Positions 46,301-61,300 of a stretch of DNA of 64,000 nt are shown piece by piece; the first letter of the stretch is position 1; each line of letters starts with the position of its first letter. This stretch comes from Phaeosaccion multiseriatum (taxonomy: Eukaryota; Ochrophyta, other classes): the NCBI GenBank assembly GCA_965112735.1, contig OZ218953.1:5084001-5148000 (forward strand), given 5' to 3'. Below the pieces are notes generated by a model. The model did no database searches, was not told the origin of the DNA, and saw only the letters and a program-made list of their open reading frames with translations. The position numbers were made by a program, and so were the translations under genes.

Positions 46301-49300
46301 GACTGACCGAGGACAGCCTGTACGCCTTCAAGGTGGTGCCTATCAACGCCGTGGGGGAGGGCATCCCCACGGGGGCTTCCGCCACCGTCGTGGCTCGGGA
46401 AGGGGCCGCCGCCGGAATGACCACCGCCAACGGCCCCGCGCTGAGAGTGGGTATGGCTGGCCTGGTGTACGAGCAACAAACCATCACCTCCGCCCCCGGC
46501 GTGAACTTTACTCTCAGCTACGGAGCCTTCGGCACCGAGTCCGGCGCGATATACTCCGACAGCCCGAGCGTGTCCAGCGCAAGCGAGGTGGAGCAACTAC
46601 TGGAGAGTCTAGTGGGCGATGTGCACGTGACGAGGTCGGAGAGCAACGTCACCGGCAACACCCTCTTTGTGTGGACGGTAACCTTCCTCGACCTGACGGG
46701 AGATGTAGACATGCTCTATGTCAACACCACGGACTCGACCGACGGCAGCCTCAACGTGACCATTGCCGAGTACATTAAGGGCGAGGCAAACGAGTTCACC
46801 ATCTCGCCTCGCAGGGCCTCTGGAGCCCCCCTCACCGACCTCACCTCCACATCTTCCTTCGCCACCAAGGGGAAGGGTGCCTACAGTTTCGCCGGCACAG
46901 ACGTCTTCTTTACGGAGCTGTACAAGGAGGAGGTATGGGAGTCCGACGGCGGTGTGGCTTCTTACCACGGCGTGCAGTACGAGGTGCAGCAGATCACCAT
47001 CCCAGCCGGCAGCACGGGCTCTTTCTGCCTCGGCTTCGAGTGGGATGGCACCTTATACAGCAGCACCAACGGCACTGGTGCAGGCTGTGTGGAAGTGGAC
47101 GAGGGAGGTGCGGCGCTTAAGGCCGCCCTCGAGCAGCTCTCTCCTCTCAGCGATGTGGATGTGTCGTACAGCAGCAGCAGCGAGTCGAGCAGCGGTGACT
47201 TCATCTATCGTGTGTACTTTACCGGCCTTCTTGGTGACTTGCCGCTCCTCAGCCAGGCCAATGCCAGCGACGCACTCACACCCGGTCAGATGACCATCTC
47301 GGAGGTTCAGCCCGGGTATGCGGAGGTGCAGGCGGTGATTGTCTCTGCAGACACGCGCTTTGTGTATGAGGTACAGTCTCTGGAGTTGAGTGATGTTAGC
47401 GACACCATCGCAGGGCAAGGATTGACCTTCAATCTGACGTTGGAGGGAGCCTCCAACAGTGTGGAAGTGAGCGTGGACGCTTCCGCTGCGGAGATGGAGG
47501 AGGCTTTGGAGTCACTCAGCAACGTGTACGACGTTAGTGTGGTGCGCGTGGACAAGCTCAACTACAACAGCAGCAGCAGCAGCAGCTCCTCCTCTGTGGT
47601 GGAGAACTCCACCCTCTGGACCGTTACTTTCTACGACCCGGTGGGAGACCTTCCTGGGCTCGAAGTGGACTATACCGACATTGAGAGTGCCTCCGCTTCC
47701 TCCGCGATTGACGTGGTGGAGGTGGTGGAAGGAGAGTCGCCTCTCAACGGCACTTTCACCCTCTCCTACCGGGGGCAATTCACGGAAGATTTGGACTTCT
47801 TCGCTTCGGAGGACGATGTTGAAGATGCTTTAGAGGCTCTTTCCACCATAACAAGCGTGCAAGTGAGCCGAGATGACTTGGGTACGGGCTACCGCTGGTG
47901 GGTGACCTTCACCGGAGACGTTGGTGATCTGCCCGACGTCGTCGCATACCCCTATCGCTGGGAGGAGCAGCGCATTGTGCTCGCGGGTGGCGACCCCACT
48001 CCCATCGGTGGCTCCTTCAAGCTCAAGTTAGGCAACGGTACCTACACCGCTGCTTTGCCGTACGACATCACTGCAGACGGCATGCAGGGAGCGTTGGAAG
48101 CGCTCTCCAACGTGGGCAGTGTCGACGTGAGCAAGGAGGTGGGCACCAACGGACAGGCCGAGTGGGCAGTCACTTTCCGTGACCTGGTTGGCGACGTGCA
48201 GCTCCTCACGGCGAATTCCAACCTTCTCACCGGCAGCGAGGCGACAGTCCATGTGTATGAGGAAGTGAGCGGCAGCGATGCAAGCCTCACCGGAAACGCC
48301 CCCGTCCTTGAAGTGGTGGAGATGCTTGCCGGCTACCCTCGGTACACGGGTAGCTACCTGCCCAAGACCACGGGCGACTACCAAGTGAAGGTCATGCAGT
48401 TGCTCCAAGGGGGCCTCAGCGCGACTTACTACGACAACCAATGGCTGCTCGGCACGCCCGCCGTCCAGCGTGTGGACCCGCAGATCAAGTTCGACTGGGG
48501 CACCGGTGCGGTGACGACTTACGGTCGAGACTACGTGTCTGTGCGGTGGGAGGGCAAGCTGTTGGCGACGACTTCGGAGGACTACACCCTCTACCTGCTG
48601 GCCAACGACGGAGCGCGGCTGTACCTCGACCATGAGCTGATTGTGGACGAGTGGGAGGCGACGAGCGGCGTGGACGTACGCGTCACGGTGGCACTCACCG
48701 AGGGCACTTACCACGACCTTGTGGTGGAGTACAGAGAGGAGGTTGGCACCGCTTCCATCTCCCTCATGTGGAGCAGCTTCAGCATCACCCCTGAGGTCAT
48801 TCCGACCGAGAACCTTTTCTATGCTTCCTCTATTGCCGGCAGCCCCTATGAGGTTGGCGTGGTGCCTGGTGCGGCGACATATCCTTACACGGATGCGTTT
48901 GGAGAGGGACTGGAGACAGCCGCCGCCGGAGTGCCTGCCTCCTTCGTCATTCAGGTAGGTGGAAGGAAGGAAGGGAGGAGAGGAGAGGACGGGAGAGGGG
49001 CGTATTCTGCGTCTGTGCTTCTCCTGCTTTCCTTTTGTTTTAGTGTGGTCTTGTATTCCTCTTTCTTTCCTTCTTTCATTCTTTCTTTCTTCTCCTTTTC
49101 CTCCTCTCTCTATGTAACGTTCCCTCTGTTCGCACCTAATGCTTCTCTCTCTCCCTCTATCCCTCCCTCTCTCTCTTGCTCTCCCTTCCTCTCTCTCTCT
49201 CTCTCTCTCTCTCTTCCTCCCCCCCCCTCCTTTCTCACTCTCACCCAGGCCAAGGACGGGTGGGGCAACAACGAAACATACGACATCACCGGTGCGGACG

Positions 49301-52300
49301 GACGTGCCTTCCTCGTGACCCTCACCGACGGCACCCTCGTCCTCGGAGCCAACAGCCTGGGCGAGCCCGTCTACATCGGAGACGGGCAATACCGAGTTAC
49401 CTACACCGCCACCCGGGCCGGCAGTTACAGCCTGTCCGTGCAAACCGCCTCCGGAACGGACATATACTGCGGGCTGGGACAGGAGGACAAGTGCTCTCCC
49501 TTCGATGTGACCGTTACACCAGGCCCCACCGTGGCTGCCGTTTCAGAAACCGAGGGAGAGTCCAGCCCCGCGATGGACGCTCTTGTGGAGGCCGTCGTCG
49601 GAGTGAGTGGGTACTTTACCGTCCAAGCTAAGGACACGTTCGGAAACAATCGCCTCACAGGAGGCGACGACGTGGCTGCAAAGATGGTGTACTCCGACTC
49701 CATCAGCTACCGAGGCGCCGTACAGGACAACGAGGACGGTACCTACTCAGTGATTTACACCGTTCCCCGGGCAGGTATATTTGCCATGCAGGTCACCATT
49801 GGAGGAGAGCCGGTGCAGCACTGCTCCCCTCCTTACACACCTCTTGGCGTTACGGAACGGGCCTACAATGGGATGGCAGTCTACAGTGCCCCAGCCTCGT
49901 GTGACACATCCTACCCCGAGCTGCTCGTGGTGCACAGCGGCCTGCACGTCCCCAGTAGTACCGCCACGGAAACCTACTCCTCCACTGCTGCCTTGAGCGA
50001 GGCGATTGTGGGGGTGCCTTCCCGCTTCACCATAGAGGCTCGCGATAGCTTCGGCAACCTCCGTGTCGGGGACAACACTACGCATTCGACGGACTATGGA
50101 GACGGAGCGAGTGATGCTTTCCTTGTGACTCTGTCCGGTCCTGCGGGCTACCAAGTCAAGACGTCGACCGCAGTCACACACATCAACTTTACAAGCGTAG
50201 TGGATGTGGATGGAGAGGGTGCATCTGCTGCCTTCCGACTAAGCTTCGGCGATTACATCACACAGGACATTCCGCACAATGCTTCCGCGGCCACGCTTCA
50301 AGCCGCGCTGAGTGCCATGCGATTATCTGACGACTCCGACGGCGGCGACCAGGAGGTGACCATGGTGGAGGCAGTGGTGACCAAGAGCTACAGCAACGAT
50401 TCATGGACGGTTACGCTCCTCAGTCATCTCGACGAGTGGATGGAGACGCCTCTATCGGTGGTGGAGAGTAGTGACAACTCCACCTCGGTGTCCGGTGCCA
50501 TGCAGGCCACCAAGGCCGCCAGCGCGGGGCTTTACCCTGTCGAGTACACGTGTTGGTACTCCGGTATGTACTCCATGTCTGTGACCAGCCCCGACGGGAC
50601 TTTGCACGTGGCCAGCAGCGCCTTCATGGTGGAGGTTACCACCTACGAGACTGAGGCAGCGAGCTCCATCGCCACAGGGCAGGGCTTGGTGGGCGGCGTG
50701 GCAGGCGAGCAACTCTCGATTCTGGTACAGGCACGGGACTGGCGGCAGCGAGAGGTTCAGACCATCCGTTCCTCCGCTGCGGTGGTGCCTGTGGTAGCCG
50801 AGGTGCAGAACGTCACCTTCTCAGGGCTCGGTAGTGTGGAGCTCACCTTCCTCGGTGCCAATGTGACTACGGTTACCACTTCAACGACGGCGTCTGAGCT
50901 GGCAACTGCATTAGAAGCTCTCCCCACCGTAAGTGAGGTGGAGGTGACCGGCACCGTCGCCCAAGGGTTTTCTGTAACGTTTACGGGGGTGCGTGGCGAC
51001 TTGCCTCTGTTCAACGCCGTGCCCAGCAGTAAAGCGACGGCTACAGAAGTGGTCCAGGGCGATGCGCCCTTCCGCAAGGAGGTGCAGGCTTTCATGTGTA
51101 GCAGCGACGCCAACGGAACGTCCACCGTGACTTTCCGCGACTACGACAGCGTCGATGTACAACTGTTCGACAACGGCACGGCGCTCTCTGTGGAGGACTT
51201 TGAAACTCTCCTGTCCTCCTCCCTCGTGGAGGTTTCCGTATCCGCCGTGGACGACTCCCAGCTGTGCACTGGCAATTACGTCTACATTACCTTGGAAGAG
51301 GTGGTGGGCGACGTGTCTGCCCTTCAGTTCTCGCAGCCCTCCCTCGGCGGCTCCCTCACCCTCGATGCCTCAGCTGGTTTGTCTGGCGTCTTCCCCCTGT
51401 GGGGCACCTTCACTCTGAGCTACGGAGAGGAGACAACGTCTGAGCTGTCCAGCGATGCTTCTGCCGAGGAGGTGGAGACCGCTCTCGAGGCTCTGGACGG
51501 GATTGGTGCCGTGACGGTCGACAAGGAGATGCTGGGTCTGACGGTGGACTCAGAGGGCGTCAACACGTACGCCAACGGCACCGCTCTGACCAGCGTGTGG
51601 ACCGTGGTCTTCGACGGGCTCTGCAGTAACGCCTCTGCTTCGGATGGCAACGGATGCCCTACCGACCTTGGCGACCTGCCCCTGCTTGTGGTGGACTCGA
51701 GCTCGTTGCAGTGGGCCGACAGCCCGTACGAGCACCAAGCCGCACCGGAGTTGGTTGTGCTTGAGGCAATCAAGGGTACGGCAGGCAACAATCAGACGCA
51801 CGACAAGGTCAGCGTCGATGACATTAGCCTGGTGATGGCACTCAACGGAGGTGCAGGTCTCGGCATTGGTGTCCATGAGGAACAAGAGCTCTCTTGCTAC
51901 TCGCCTTCTTCTTCCTCGCCTACCGGGTCTTTCCTGCTGAGCTTCATGGGCAGCGAGGTGGAGGTGGCCATGAACAGCACTCGACAGGAGCTGCTCTCTC
52001 TCTTGGAGAATGGCTTGTCCATCGACGCCACTCTGGAGCCGTCCAGCCTCGCTCTCTGCGGCGCAGACAACGAGACAACAACCATCATCTTTGCCTCCAA
52101 CTACACTCAGCCGCTCCTCCTTGTCAGCGATGTGTCTCCTTCCAGCAATAAGGTGGTCGTCAAGGAGATGGTGAGGGCTGTGGACTCTGTGGAGTACCTC
52201 GGAGACGGAGTGTATGAGGTCTTATACACGCCCGCACGCGCGGGCTCCTACGTCCAGATCATTGCCATCGGCGGGGAGGAGATTGCAACGGACCTGACGG

Positions 52301-55300
52301 AAGGGGTAACGGTTACACCTGCTGCTACCAATGCGGTCTACACCACGTTTGAGACCTTGTCAGTTGCCATCCAAGAGGTGGAGCATACGCACAGCATTCA
52401 AGCGACAGATGAGTTTGGCAACGAGCTGTCCGGCCCCGCCAGCGGTGTGTTTGTGTCCTACCTTGACGTAGTCGAATCCGCCAAGACATCATCCGAGCGA
52501 GTCGTCGCCAAGGTCACGAGTCGGGCGACACCCAACACGGACGGGCAGTACAATGTGGCCTTCACCCCCCAATTGGCGGGGGAGTACAAACTCACCAACG
52601 CCTACCGTCAGAGTGGGGGTCTCCTGGCCACTTTCTACGAGAATGTTGACCTTCGTACCTCCCCCCAGTTGGGGAGCCGTCTGGCAACTTTCCCTTACCA
52701 TGCGAGCGCGCACTGCCCCGCGGGTATGGCGGCTCGTGACATTGGCTGTGATAGCACCACTCTCTCTGCTGGTATCGACTTTGCATGGGGCACGGACTCC
52801 CCTCTCCCGGACCTCGACTTCCCTGCAGACTACTTTAGCGTGTCCTGGGAGGGGCTGGTAGAGGGTCCGGTCAACGGCACGGTGACCTTCTCCGTCCTCA
52901 CCTCGGATCGGGTGAGGCTCACCGTTGGAGAAGAAGTGGTGTTCGATACCATCCTTTCTAACAGCACGACCTCCACCAGCGGTACTGTGAGCAGCGCCAA
53001 GTCCAGTGTGAGTGGGGTTGTCAGCATGACGGAGGAGGAGTTGCAGAGCATCAAACTTGACTTTGTCGAGTCTACCGACAGTGCCAGTATCAGCCTTATG
53101 TGGGCCTACGCAGGGCAGGCCGAGCCGACGGTCGTCCCCGCCTCTGCCCTCTTCTACGAGCGACACTTGTCGGGCTCGCCTAGTACTCTCATCGTATACC
53201 CTGGTGATGTGGACGGGGCCACGTCTGAGGCAAGTGGTAACGGCCTGACCGAGTGTGTGGCCATGGAGGACTGCTCCTTCACCATCCAGGCACGGGACAC
53301 AGATGGCAACAACTTGTTCAATGCGGGAAGCGACGAGTGGGTGGTGACAGTAGAGGGAAGCGACGGCTGGGCCGCCGAGGCGAGGATTGGCGAGTACTAT
53401 ACCGCCAACGCCGACAGCAGCGACAGCAGCGCGCCACTCACTGTCAACGCCACCTACGTGGAGAACGATTGGGAGCTCGTAGGAATGGTGAGCTGCAGGC
53501 AGGGCTATCGTGTGTGCAGTACGGCGGCCGACCTCACCGGCAATGTGTCTCGTGGAGACCTTCTCGTCATCAACGGAGAGACCCTCCGTGTGTCTGAGAG
53601 CTCCTCGGACTCCATCACCAACGGCACGCTGCCCCTCGCCACCATGTTCCGAGGGGTGACAGGAGACTACATGGCGTATAAGGCCGGCGAGGAGACAGGC
53701 ACCTACACCGTCACCTACACGCCACTCGTGCGGGGAGAGTACGTCATCACTGTGCAGGAGCCGGCGGAGGGTGAGCAGCAGCGCATCACCTCTTCGCCGG
53801 AGTACGGCAGCGTGGCATATGGCAACTTCACCCTCTCCTTCACCGGGAAGGAGGAGGAGGAGGAGGAGGAGGAAGAGACGACGTCTTTGCTCTCCTTTGA
53901 TGCCTCGGCCAGCGAGGTGCAGGAGGCGCTAAACAACCTTACTGCCCTGTCCGCCTACGGCGAGGGGGTGCAGGTCTCTCTCGGCAACTGCTCCGACGTG
54001 AGTGCAAGTTGCCAGTGGCTGGTCACCTTCCCTGCCGAGCTGGGCGACATCAGCCTCCTCACCGCCAAAGGTGGCGTGGGGAGTGGCGTGAGCCTGACGG
54101 TGGAGGAGGAGGCTGCGGGCCACCCTGCTGTGGACGTGTTGAGCAGCCCTTCCACCCTCACAGTGCTACCCAACGAGGCCGACGCTTCCCACAGCATCGC
54201 ACACGGCAAGGGTCTGTATGAGGGGGTGGCTGGAGAGAGAGCCCGCTTCACGATCCAGGCCAAGGATGCCTACAAGAACGATCGCCTCACCTCGCAAGAG
54301 GCCTCGCTGTTCAAGGTGGTGGCCTATGACTTCGACGGCGTCGCCAGCCCTGTGAGTGGGTCTGTGAAAGCGCTGGAGGATGGGCAGTATGCCGTGAGCT
54401 ACCTTCCCACCTACGCCGACAGCTACACTCTGGCAGTGGTTATGGCCACGGCGGCGGAGAGGCAGCAGATTTCGCTGACATACTCCTCTCTCGCCTCTGC
54501 GGGGGGCAATTTCCGCATCACTCTCGACGGCAAGACAACGGTCCGCCTGGCTCACGATGTGGTGAGTGTGTGTGCGCGCGTGTGTGTGTGCGTGTGTGTA
54601 TGTGTGTGTGCATGTGTGAGTGAGTGCAGTGGGCTCTGCCGCTGCTTGATTGATTATTCTGCCATCTGTGCTTTTCTCCTTGGTTTCTTGGTTTCTAACG
54701 CCTTCGCGTGTTTGTGTGTGTGCACGTTACTTCTCGTCCCCTCCCTTCCCTTCAGTCTGCAAGCAACTTGGCTGCAGCAATGGAGGAGCTTGGCATGGGC
54801 GCCGTAACGGCTACGCGATCTGTGAGTGGCACCACGTACACCTACATCGCCACCTTCGATGAATGGGTAGGCGACGTACAGGAGCTAGAGGTGGGCACCG
54901 CCTCCCTCGTCAACCTCGCCGAGGTCAACGTCACCACCACCCAACACGGAACCACCGCTCACATCAAAACGGTGGACCCTTCCTCAGACTTCCTGTCGGA
55001 CGGTTACACCAATGCCACCACCCTGGTGAACGAGCGACAGGTGGTACGCCTCGCCAGCCCGAATCAGTGGAACTCCACCCTCGAGGCCTCGGGCACCTAC
55101 GCACTGTCCTTCCGTGGGTATGAAACGGCCGAGATTGCCGTTACGGCAGATGCAGCAACGGTGGAGGAGGCTTTGGAGGCATTGGAGGTGGTTGGAGATG
55201 TGAATGTGACACGCCACACCGTCTCGGGTGGCCCTTACGGCTTTGAGTTTGTCATTGAATTCATCGGGGCAGGGTGCCACACGATCGAATGCTGGGGCAA

Positions 55301-58300
55301 CTACGGCGACCAACCGGCACTGCTCATCACAACCGATGTAGTGGCGGCTTACAACCTCACCACCCGAGTATTCAGCGGGGGGGTGGTCTCTACCGACGGA
55401 GAGTACACTGCTGACGGTGTCTCGCCCTTCGCTCCGGTCATCAGTCCGGCCCCGCTCTCTGCCGAACACTGCACTGCGGTCGACAAGGATGGCGTCGCAG
55501 ACTACGAGGCCCTGAGTACGGGCTACTTTGAACGCGAGTCTTTCTTCTCCATTCAAGCGCGGGATCGATTCTCCAACCGCATCTACGATGGACCTGTGAA
55601 GGAGGTCCAAATCATCACCACCTCAACCAATTCAACCACCAACCCCCTAGAGGGGAGCTTTACCCTGTCCTTCCTCGGTGAGGAGGTGGAGGTGGAGGCA
55701 GGGGCGGGTCCCGATGTCGTGGAGGGGGCGTTGGAGAGCCTCTCTTCGGTGGGGGCTGTAACGGTCACCACCAACGGAGTCTCCGCGGAGATTGGCGACG
55801 GCACGGTGTTGGCGGATGTGGAGTACGGCAGCATCTATGTGGACCTGTCTGTTGCTGATGTGAGCTCGTACCTCAAGGAGGGAGACTGGGTGCGCCTGTG
55901 TGATCAATATTCCGGCCTTGTGTTTACAGTGGAGTCCATCAGCGCCGACACGCTTACGCTTAACAAACCCTACTCGGACGCCACCCAAGACGACTGCGGC
56001 GTCTTCCAGCAGAGCGGCGAGGGCAGCTACTACCAGTACGTTGTCACCTTCGACAGCAACATTGGCGACCTTCCTTCCATTGTGGTCGATGGCTCTGGGC
56101 TGGATTACAACTCGGGAAGCAACACCTCCACTGCGGCCGTAACGTCTTGCACGAGCAATCAGCGCCAGACCATCATCGCCGCTGCCGATGGCGACGACGT
56201 TGGAGGCACCTTCTTGCTGGAGTACAACGGGCAGACCACGGGCCAGCTCAGCTACAACGCCAGCGCTGCCGAAGTGGCCAGCGAGCTGCTTACCCTAGAC
56301 GACCTCTACAGCCTTACAGTCACGCAAGTGGACATCGGCATCTGGACAGTGTCCATCACATCCTCCGCCGCTGCTGCTACAACAGTTGGTGATACACCAG
56401 GGTCGTCGTCCTCTGACTTTGCACTCCTGTACGCAGAGGGCTACCTGCTCACTGGCACCAATGCCGCAGTGACAGTGTACAGCGACTGCCCCGTAGCCGG
56501 AGATAGTAACTGCACCTACGCGTGTGAGACCCAAACCGCCGCAGGAGAGGTGGGCGCCGCCTGGCTCGTCAGCCTGGAGGGGGAGGAGATCGCAGCAGGA
56601 TCTGTGGAGTACTCCGGGGAGGGCATCTACACTGCTTCTTACCTTACGCCTCGCGTCGGAGGGTACGAAATGACGGTAGCGCTCGGCGAGGGATACGGCC
56701 TGCTCGGGGAGTACTTTAACAACCGATGGACGTTCGGCGACCCTGTGATTACGCGTGTCGATCCCGTGGTAGACTTCAGCTGGAGTGCGCAAGACACACT
56801 CACACCAACGGGGCAGGACTACATCTCTGTGCGGTGGACGGGATTTATCCAGCCGGCCTTTGACGAAGAGTACACTTTCTCGGTGGAGGTGAACGATGGC
56901 GTGCGCGTGTGGGTGGGCGATGAGCTCATTATCGATGCCTTTGAAGACGAGTTAAGCGAGGAGGAGACCGAACCCTTCCGCACCCACGAAGCACGCACCT
57001 CCGCCCCCTTGGTGGCCGACCGTCTCTACCCCATCAGACTGGAATTCCGCGAGAATTACGGAGCGGCGGTGGCCCGTCTTTTGTGGGCATCCACCACCCA
57101 ACCACGCCAAGTCGTACCGACACACCGCCTCTTCCACGCCTCCGCAGAGGTGGTCGGGAGCCCCTTTACCGTGGAACCCCTACCGAGCAAGCCGAGCCAG
57201 CCCACCGAGGTGGTGCTGACTGATCCCGCGTGGGACCAGCTCCGTCTCACGTGGGAGGCACCTTCCAACGACGGAGGGGAGGAGATTGAGACTTACCTTG
57301 TCGAGTGGTGGAGCGCCGTGGAGGGCGATTACGGCACAACCGAGGTGCAAACCATTCGTTTCTCCAACGACATTGACGGGGGGGTGTTTTATCTCGAGTA
57401 CCCGGCCGGATCCACCTATCCTCGTGCATTGAGTTGGAACGCGAGTGTGGGTGCGGTGACTGCGGCGCTCGAGGATCTCTACGACCTTCGGGACGTGACG
57501 GTTTCGTACGCGGAAACCAACAACACCCGCTCCTATGCCGTCAGCTTTGTGGCGGAGACGAATCACGCCGTCAGCACCCTTGTTGTGGACAGCGCCTCAC
57601 TCACCTCCAGCACCGGCACTGTCGCTGCGCTGGTGTGTGCGGATGGGGCAAACTCGACCTCTTCCTCCTCCTCCTCGCTGAGCTGCTCGGCGAGCGACAG
57701 CGTGGCTGGCAACGGCTCTGTGCTGGGCTGGAGCACCAACGTTGACATGTCAGGCTCGACCTACTCGTTCCTCATGACTGATCTTGATCAGGCCTCTGAC
57801 GTTGCGGACGGTTTCAGCGTGCGTGTTTCGGCCGGCAACGGAGCGGGTTATGGAAGACCTTCGACCGCACTTACCCTGAAGCCTGCCGCGGTTCCCTCCA
57901 CGGTGTCATCAGCGGAGCTGGTGCGCGTGGCGGACTCCTCCTCCGGCCTGACCGTGCACTGGACCGATGTGAGCGCAGACTACAGCAGCGACGTGAAGCG
58001 CTTCTTGGTGGAGTGGACCGTTGCCAACGGCACGACGACGGCTTCAGAAACAGAGACACAACACTTCGAAGCGGCCAAGAGCTACTTCAAATCAACGGAG
58101 CGTGTCGCCAACAGCACGCTGGGCAACTACTACAGGTACACCCTGGAGGGCTTGACTGCCGGCTCGGAGGTTTCTGTGACGGTTTCAGCCATCAACGGCG
58201 TCGGCGTGGGCCCTGCTCGCCCCACCAGCCCTCCTTCCCTGGTCCCCATGGCTGCTCCTTCCCAGCTGGCCTACGGCAGTGGAGTGACTCTTAGCACGGT

Positions 58301-61300
58301 GCCTGCTCAGGGCGACGCGGTGTCTGTAGCGGACTCCGCTCAGTCTCTGCTGGTGCAGTTCGCTGACCCGCCTGCCACGCAAGGCGCCCCTGTAACTGCC
58401 TACTTGGTTGAATACTGGATGGCTTCGGACGAGGTGAGGAGCGAGGTGCAAGTGGTGAAGAGCAGCAACTCTACCATGGAGGGGGCATTCCGCCTCTCTT
58501 TCGATGGCGCCGAGACGGACTACCTTTCCACTAGTGTAGGGGAAGACGCCATGGAGACGGCACTGGAAGGCCTCTCAACCATTCGCGATGTGCAAGTGGT
58601 GCGATCGGCCGTTTCGGATGGGTACGAGTGGACGGTCATCTTCCAGAGCGAATCCCCCTCGCAGAGCAATCTCGCTCTCGAGGTTTCCGACCTCGAGACG
58701 CAAAGCAGCGCTACTTCTGTAACGGTGGGGTACGATCTCACCATGGGGCTTCCCGGTCACAAGGGCCGCGTCAGCGTCAACGCCACCGGAGGAGACTACA
58801 ACGTGACGGTTACATCCTCCTCCTCAGGTTCGATTAGCTCGGCTGCCATAGGGTACTACATCTCCATCGATGGCGACAGTTACCTCATTGAAGATGTGTC
58901 CAGCGACAACACCACCATTACCCTCGCGTCCGTCTACACGGGCACGACCGCAGGAGGCTTTACCGCAGACTATGGAGTGAGCGTGCGGGGCAAGGTGGCC
59001 GATTCATACGCAGCGGTAGAGGTGTCTGGCGAGGCCAACAGCCATACCCTCACCTCCCTCAACGTGGGCGAGCTCTACAGTGTGAGGGTTTCCGCCCTCA
59101 ATGCCATGGGCTACTCCCTCCCGCAGGTTTCCACTCCGGCATACTTGGCGCCTCCTGTCCAAGTCCCTGCCATGCCCGAGGCGGTGCGCGTCTTCCCCGC
59201 CTCCGCCACGAGTCTGCGCGTCCAATTCAACGCCCCGGAGAGCTCGGGAGGGTCCATGGTGACCAAGTACAAGGTGGAGTGGGACGTCACGTCAAGCTTC
59301 AGCAGTGGTGCGGATGGAAAGGCGCTGGGCAGCCAGCAACGCCTCGTCACCAACAGCACTGAGTGCCAGAACACGCCTTGCGAGTACACCATCAGTTCTC
59401 TGACCAAGGGGACCCCTTACTACGTTCGGGTGTACGCCGTCAACAGCCAGGGCTTTAGCGCAGACGGCGCCCTGTCTACCCCAGAGGCTGAGGCGCCTTG
59501 CACGCAGCCTATGCCCCCTGCGGTGGTGATGGTGAGCACAGGTGTGGCCGAGGACAGCCTGGTGGTCACCTTCCCCCCTGCCGCGGACGACGGAGGCAAG
59601 CCAGTGACCAAGTTCAGGATCGAGTGGGACGCTGCTGGAGTAGAGGCGTACCGAGCATCTGCCTCTCCCGACGACAGTCTGTTGTACAGCCCTCGGGACG
59701 TGCAGGCCATCGCCGCTAGCGCCGCTTCCAACGACATTGGTGGTGTGTTCTACCTTGCCTACGGAGACCACAAGACGGTTTCGCTGAGTGTGGATGCCAC
59801 CGCAGAGGAGGTCAGGGCGGCGCTTCTGGCTCTGCCGACAGTAGGACCCTCCATCACTGTGGAGAGAGAAGACTTGACAGCCTACACCTACGGCTATCGC
59901 TGGGTGGTGTCCTTTGACGCTTCAGTGTGCCTGAGCGAGGAGGGGCTTGTCGGCACGTGTCCTCAGCTGCTCCTCTCCACCAACAGCTCGGCCTACGTAA
60001 GTGAGTTTGCCACCAACGCCACCGCCAACAGCGGCACCGACGCCTTTGTATCATCAGAGCGATGGATCACAGGCTTTGCGGGCTTCGATCAGCAGCGCAT
60101 TTCTCTCGGTGTCAGCAACAGCTCCATCAGCGGCTCCTTCCAGCTCTGGTACGACGGCCACTCCACCTCCCTCCTGCCGTGGGCGGCCTCTGCCGAAGAG
60201 GTCGAGACGGCGCTGGAGGCCCTCGGAGATGGGGTGCTCGGCGAGGTGGTGGTACGCAGAGCAATCGTCGCCAGCGATGCCGTTTCCGATGCTGACGCAT
60301 TGGAGTGGACCGTGGCCTTTACCACCAAGCTCGGCAACGTGCAGGCGCTCACAATCGACACCTCCTACATCTCGCAAACCGACTTTGACGCGACAATCGA
60401 GGCCAACGTGACTACCCTTCGAGTGGGCTATACACCCATCATGGACAGCTCTCTCAAGGGGGAGATGGCAGTGGATGTCAATGCCAACACGACCGCGCTC
60501 GTCACAGATGCCGACGGCAACTACCGCGTGTTGTTATCCGGCCTGCTCAAGGGCGCACCGTACCATGTCCGTGTCTCCGCCTGGAACGGCGTGGCCCAGA
60601 GCTACGGTCGCACACGTTTCTCCACCCCCGCTCTTGCCTATCCCTCCATTGCGTCGGACGCCCCTGCCTGGGTGGAGCTCTCCTCGGCGGCCGCCGATGC
60701 CGTCAAAGTGAGCTGGGCCCCTCCTCTCGACGAGGGAGGCCTCCCCGTGTCCAAGTATCTGGTGGAGTGGGACTCCGCAGGCGGCGTGCGCGAGCGACAG
60801 ATGGTCAATATCACCGGCGCTGCCTCGGGCACATTCAAGCTTTCCCTGGATGGACACTCCACCACGGCCGTACCTTTCAACGCGGACGCCTCCCGTGTGG
60901 CTGCTGCCCTCAACGCGCTGCAGACGGTGGGCTCCGTGCAAGTGGAGCGAGCAGAGCTGACGACGGGTTTCTCCTACGACGTTGTCTTCCTGGACAATGT
61001 TGGGGACGTGAGTGCGCTCGTGGCCAACTCGGCAGGGCTCCGTGGCACCGCAGCAAAGCTCACGGTGGAGGAGACTGTCAAGGGTACTGCGCCGCTCTTC
61101 AATCAAGGCTCAGTGGGCATCACTGTGAAACCCTTGGGCTCCAAGGAGGTGAGCCTCGATAGTCCTGCCGCCGTGCAGACCATCACGGCACTGACCTCTG
61201 CCGATGACCTTGCGGGCTACTTCACCGTCGCCTTTGAAGGCTTTGCCACCGAGCGTATCTCCTTCGACGCGACGGCCGAGGAAATGGCTGTCGCACTAGG

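Noticed and set aside
44164-46596. Long antisense open frames (up to ~440 codons) opposite the giant gene
   Set aside because: Composition mirrors the sense codons, no domain is visible, and the sense frame is open and domain-rich throughout.
48955-49248. Continuous coding through the giant gene's first intron
   Set aside because: The frame is open, but the stretch is hydrophobic/Ser/Pro low-complexity, has GTAGGT and CCCAG borders, and splitting there restores a filamin-like repeat.
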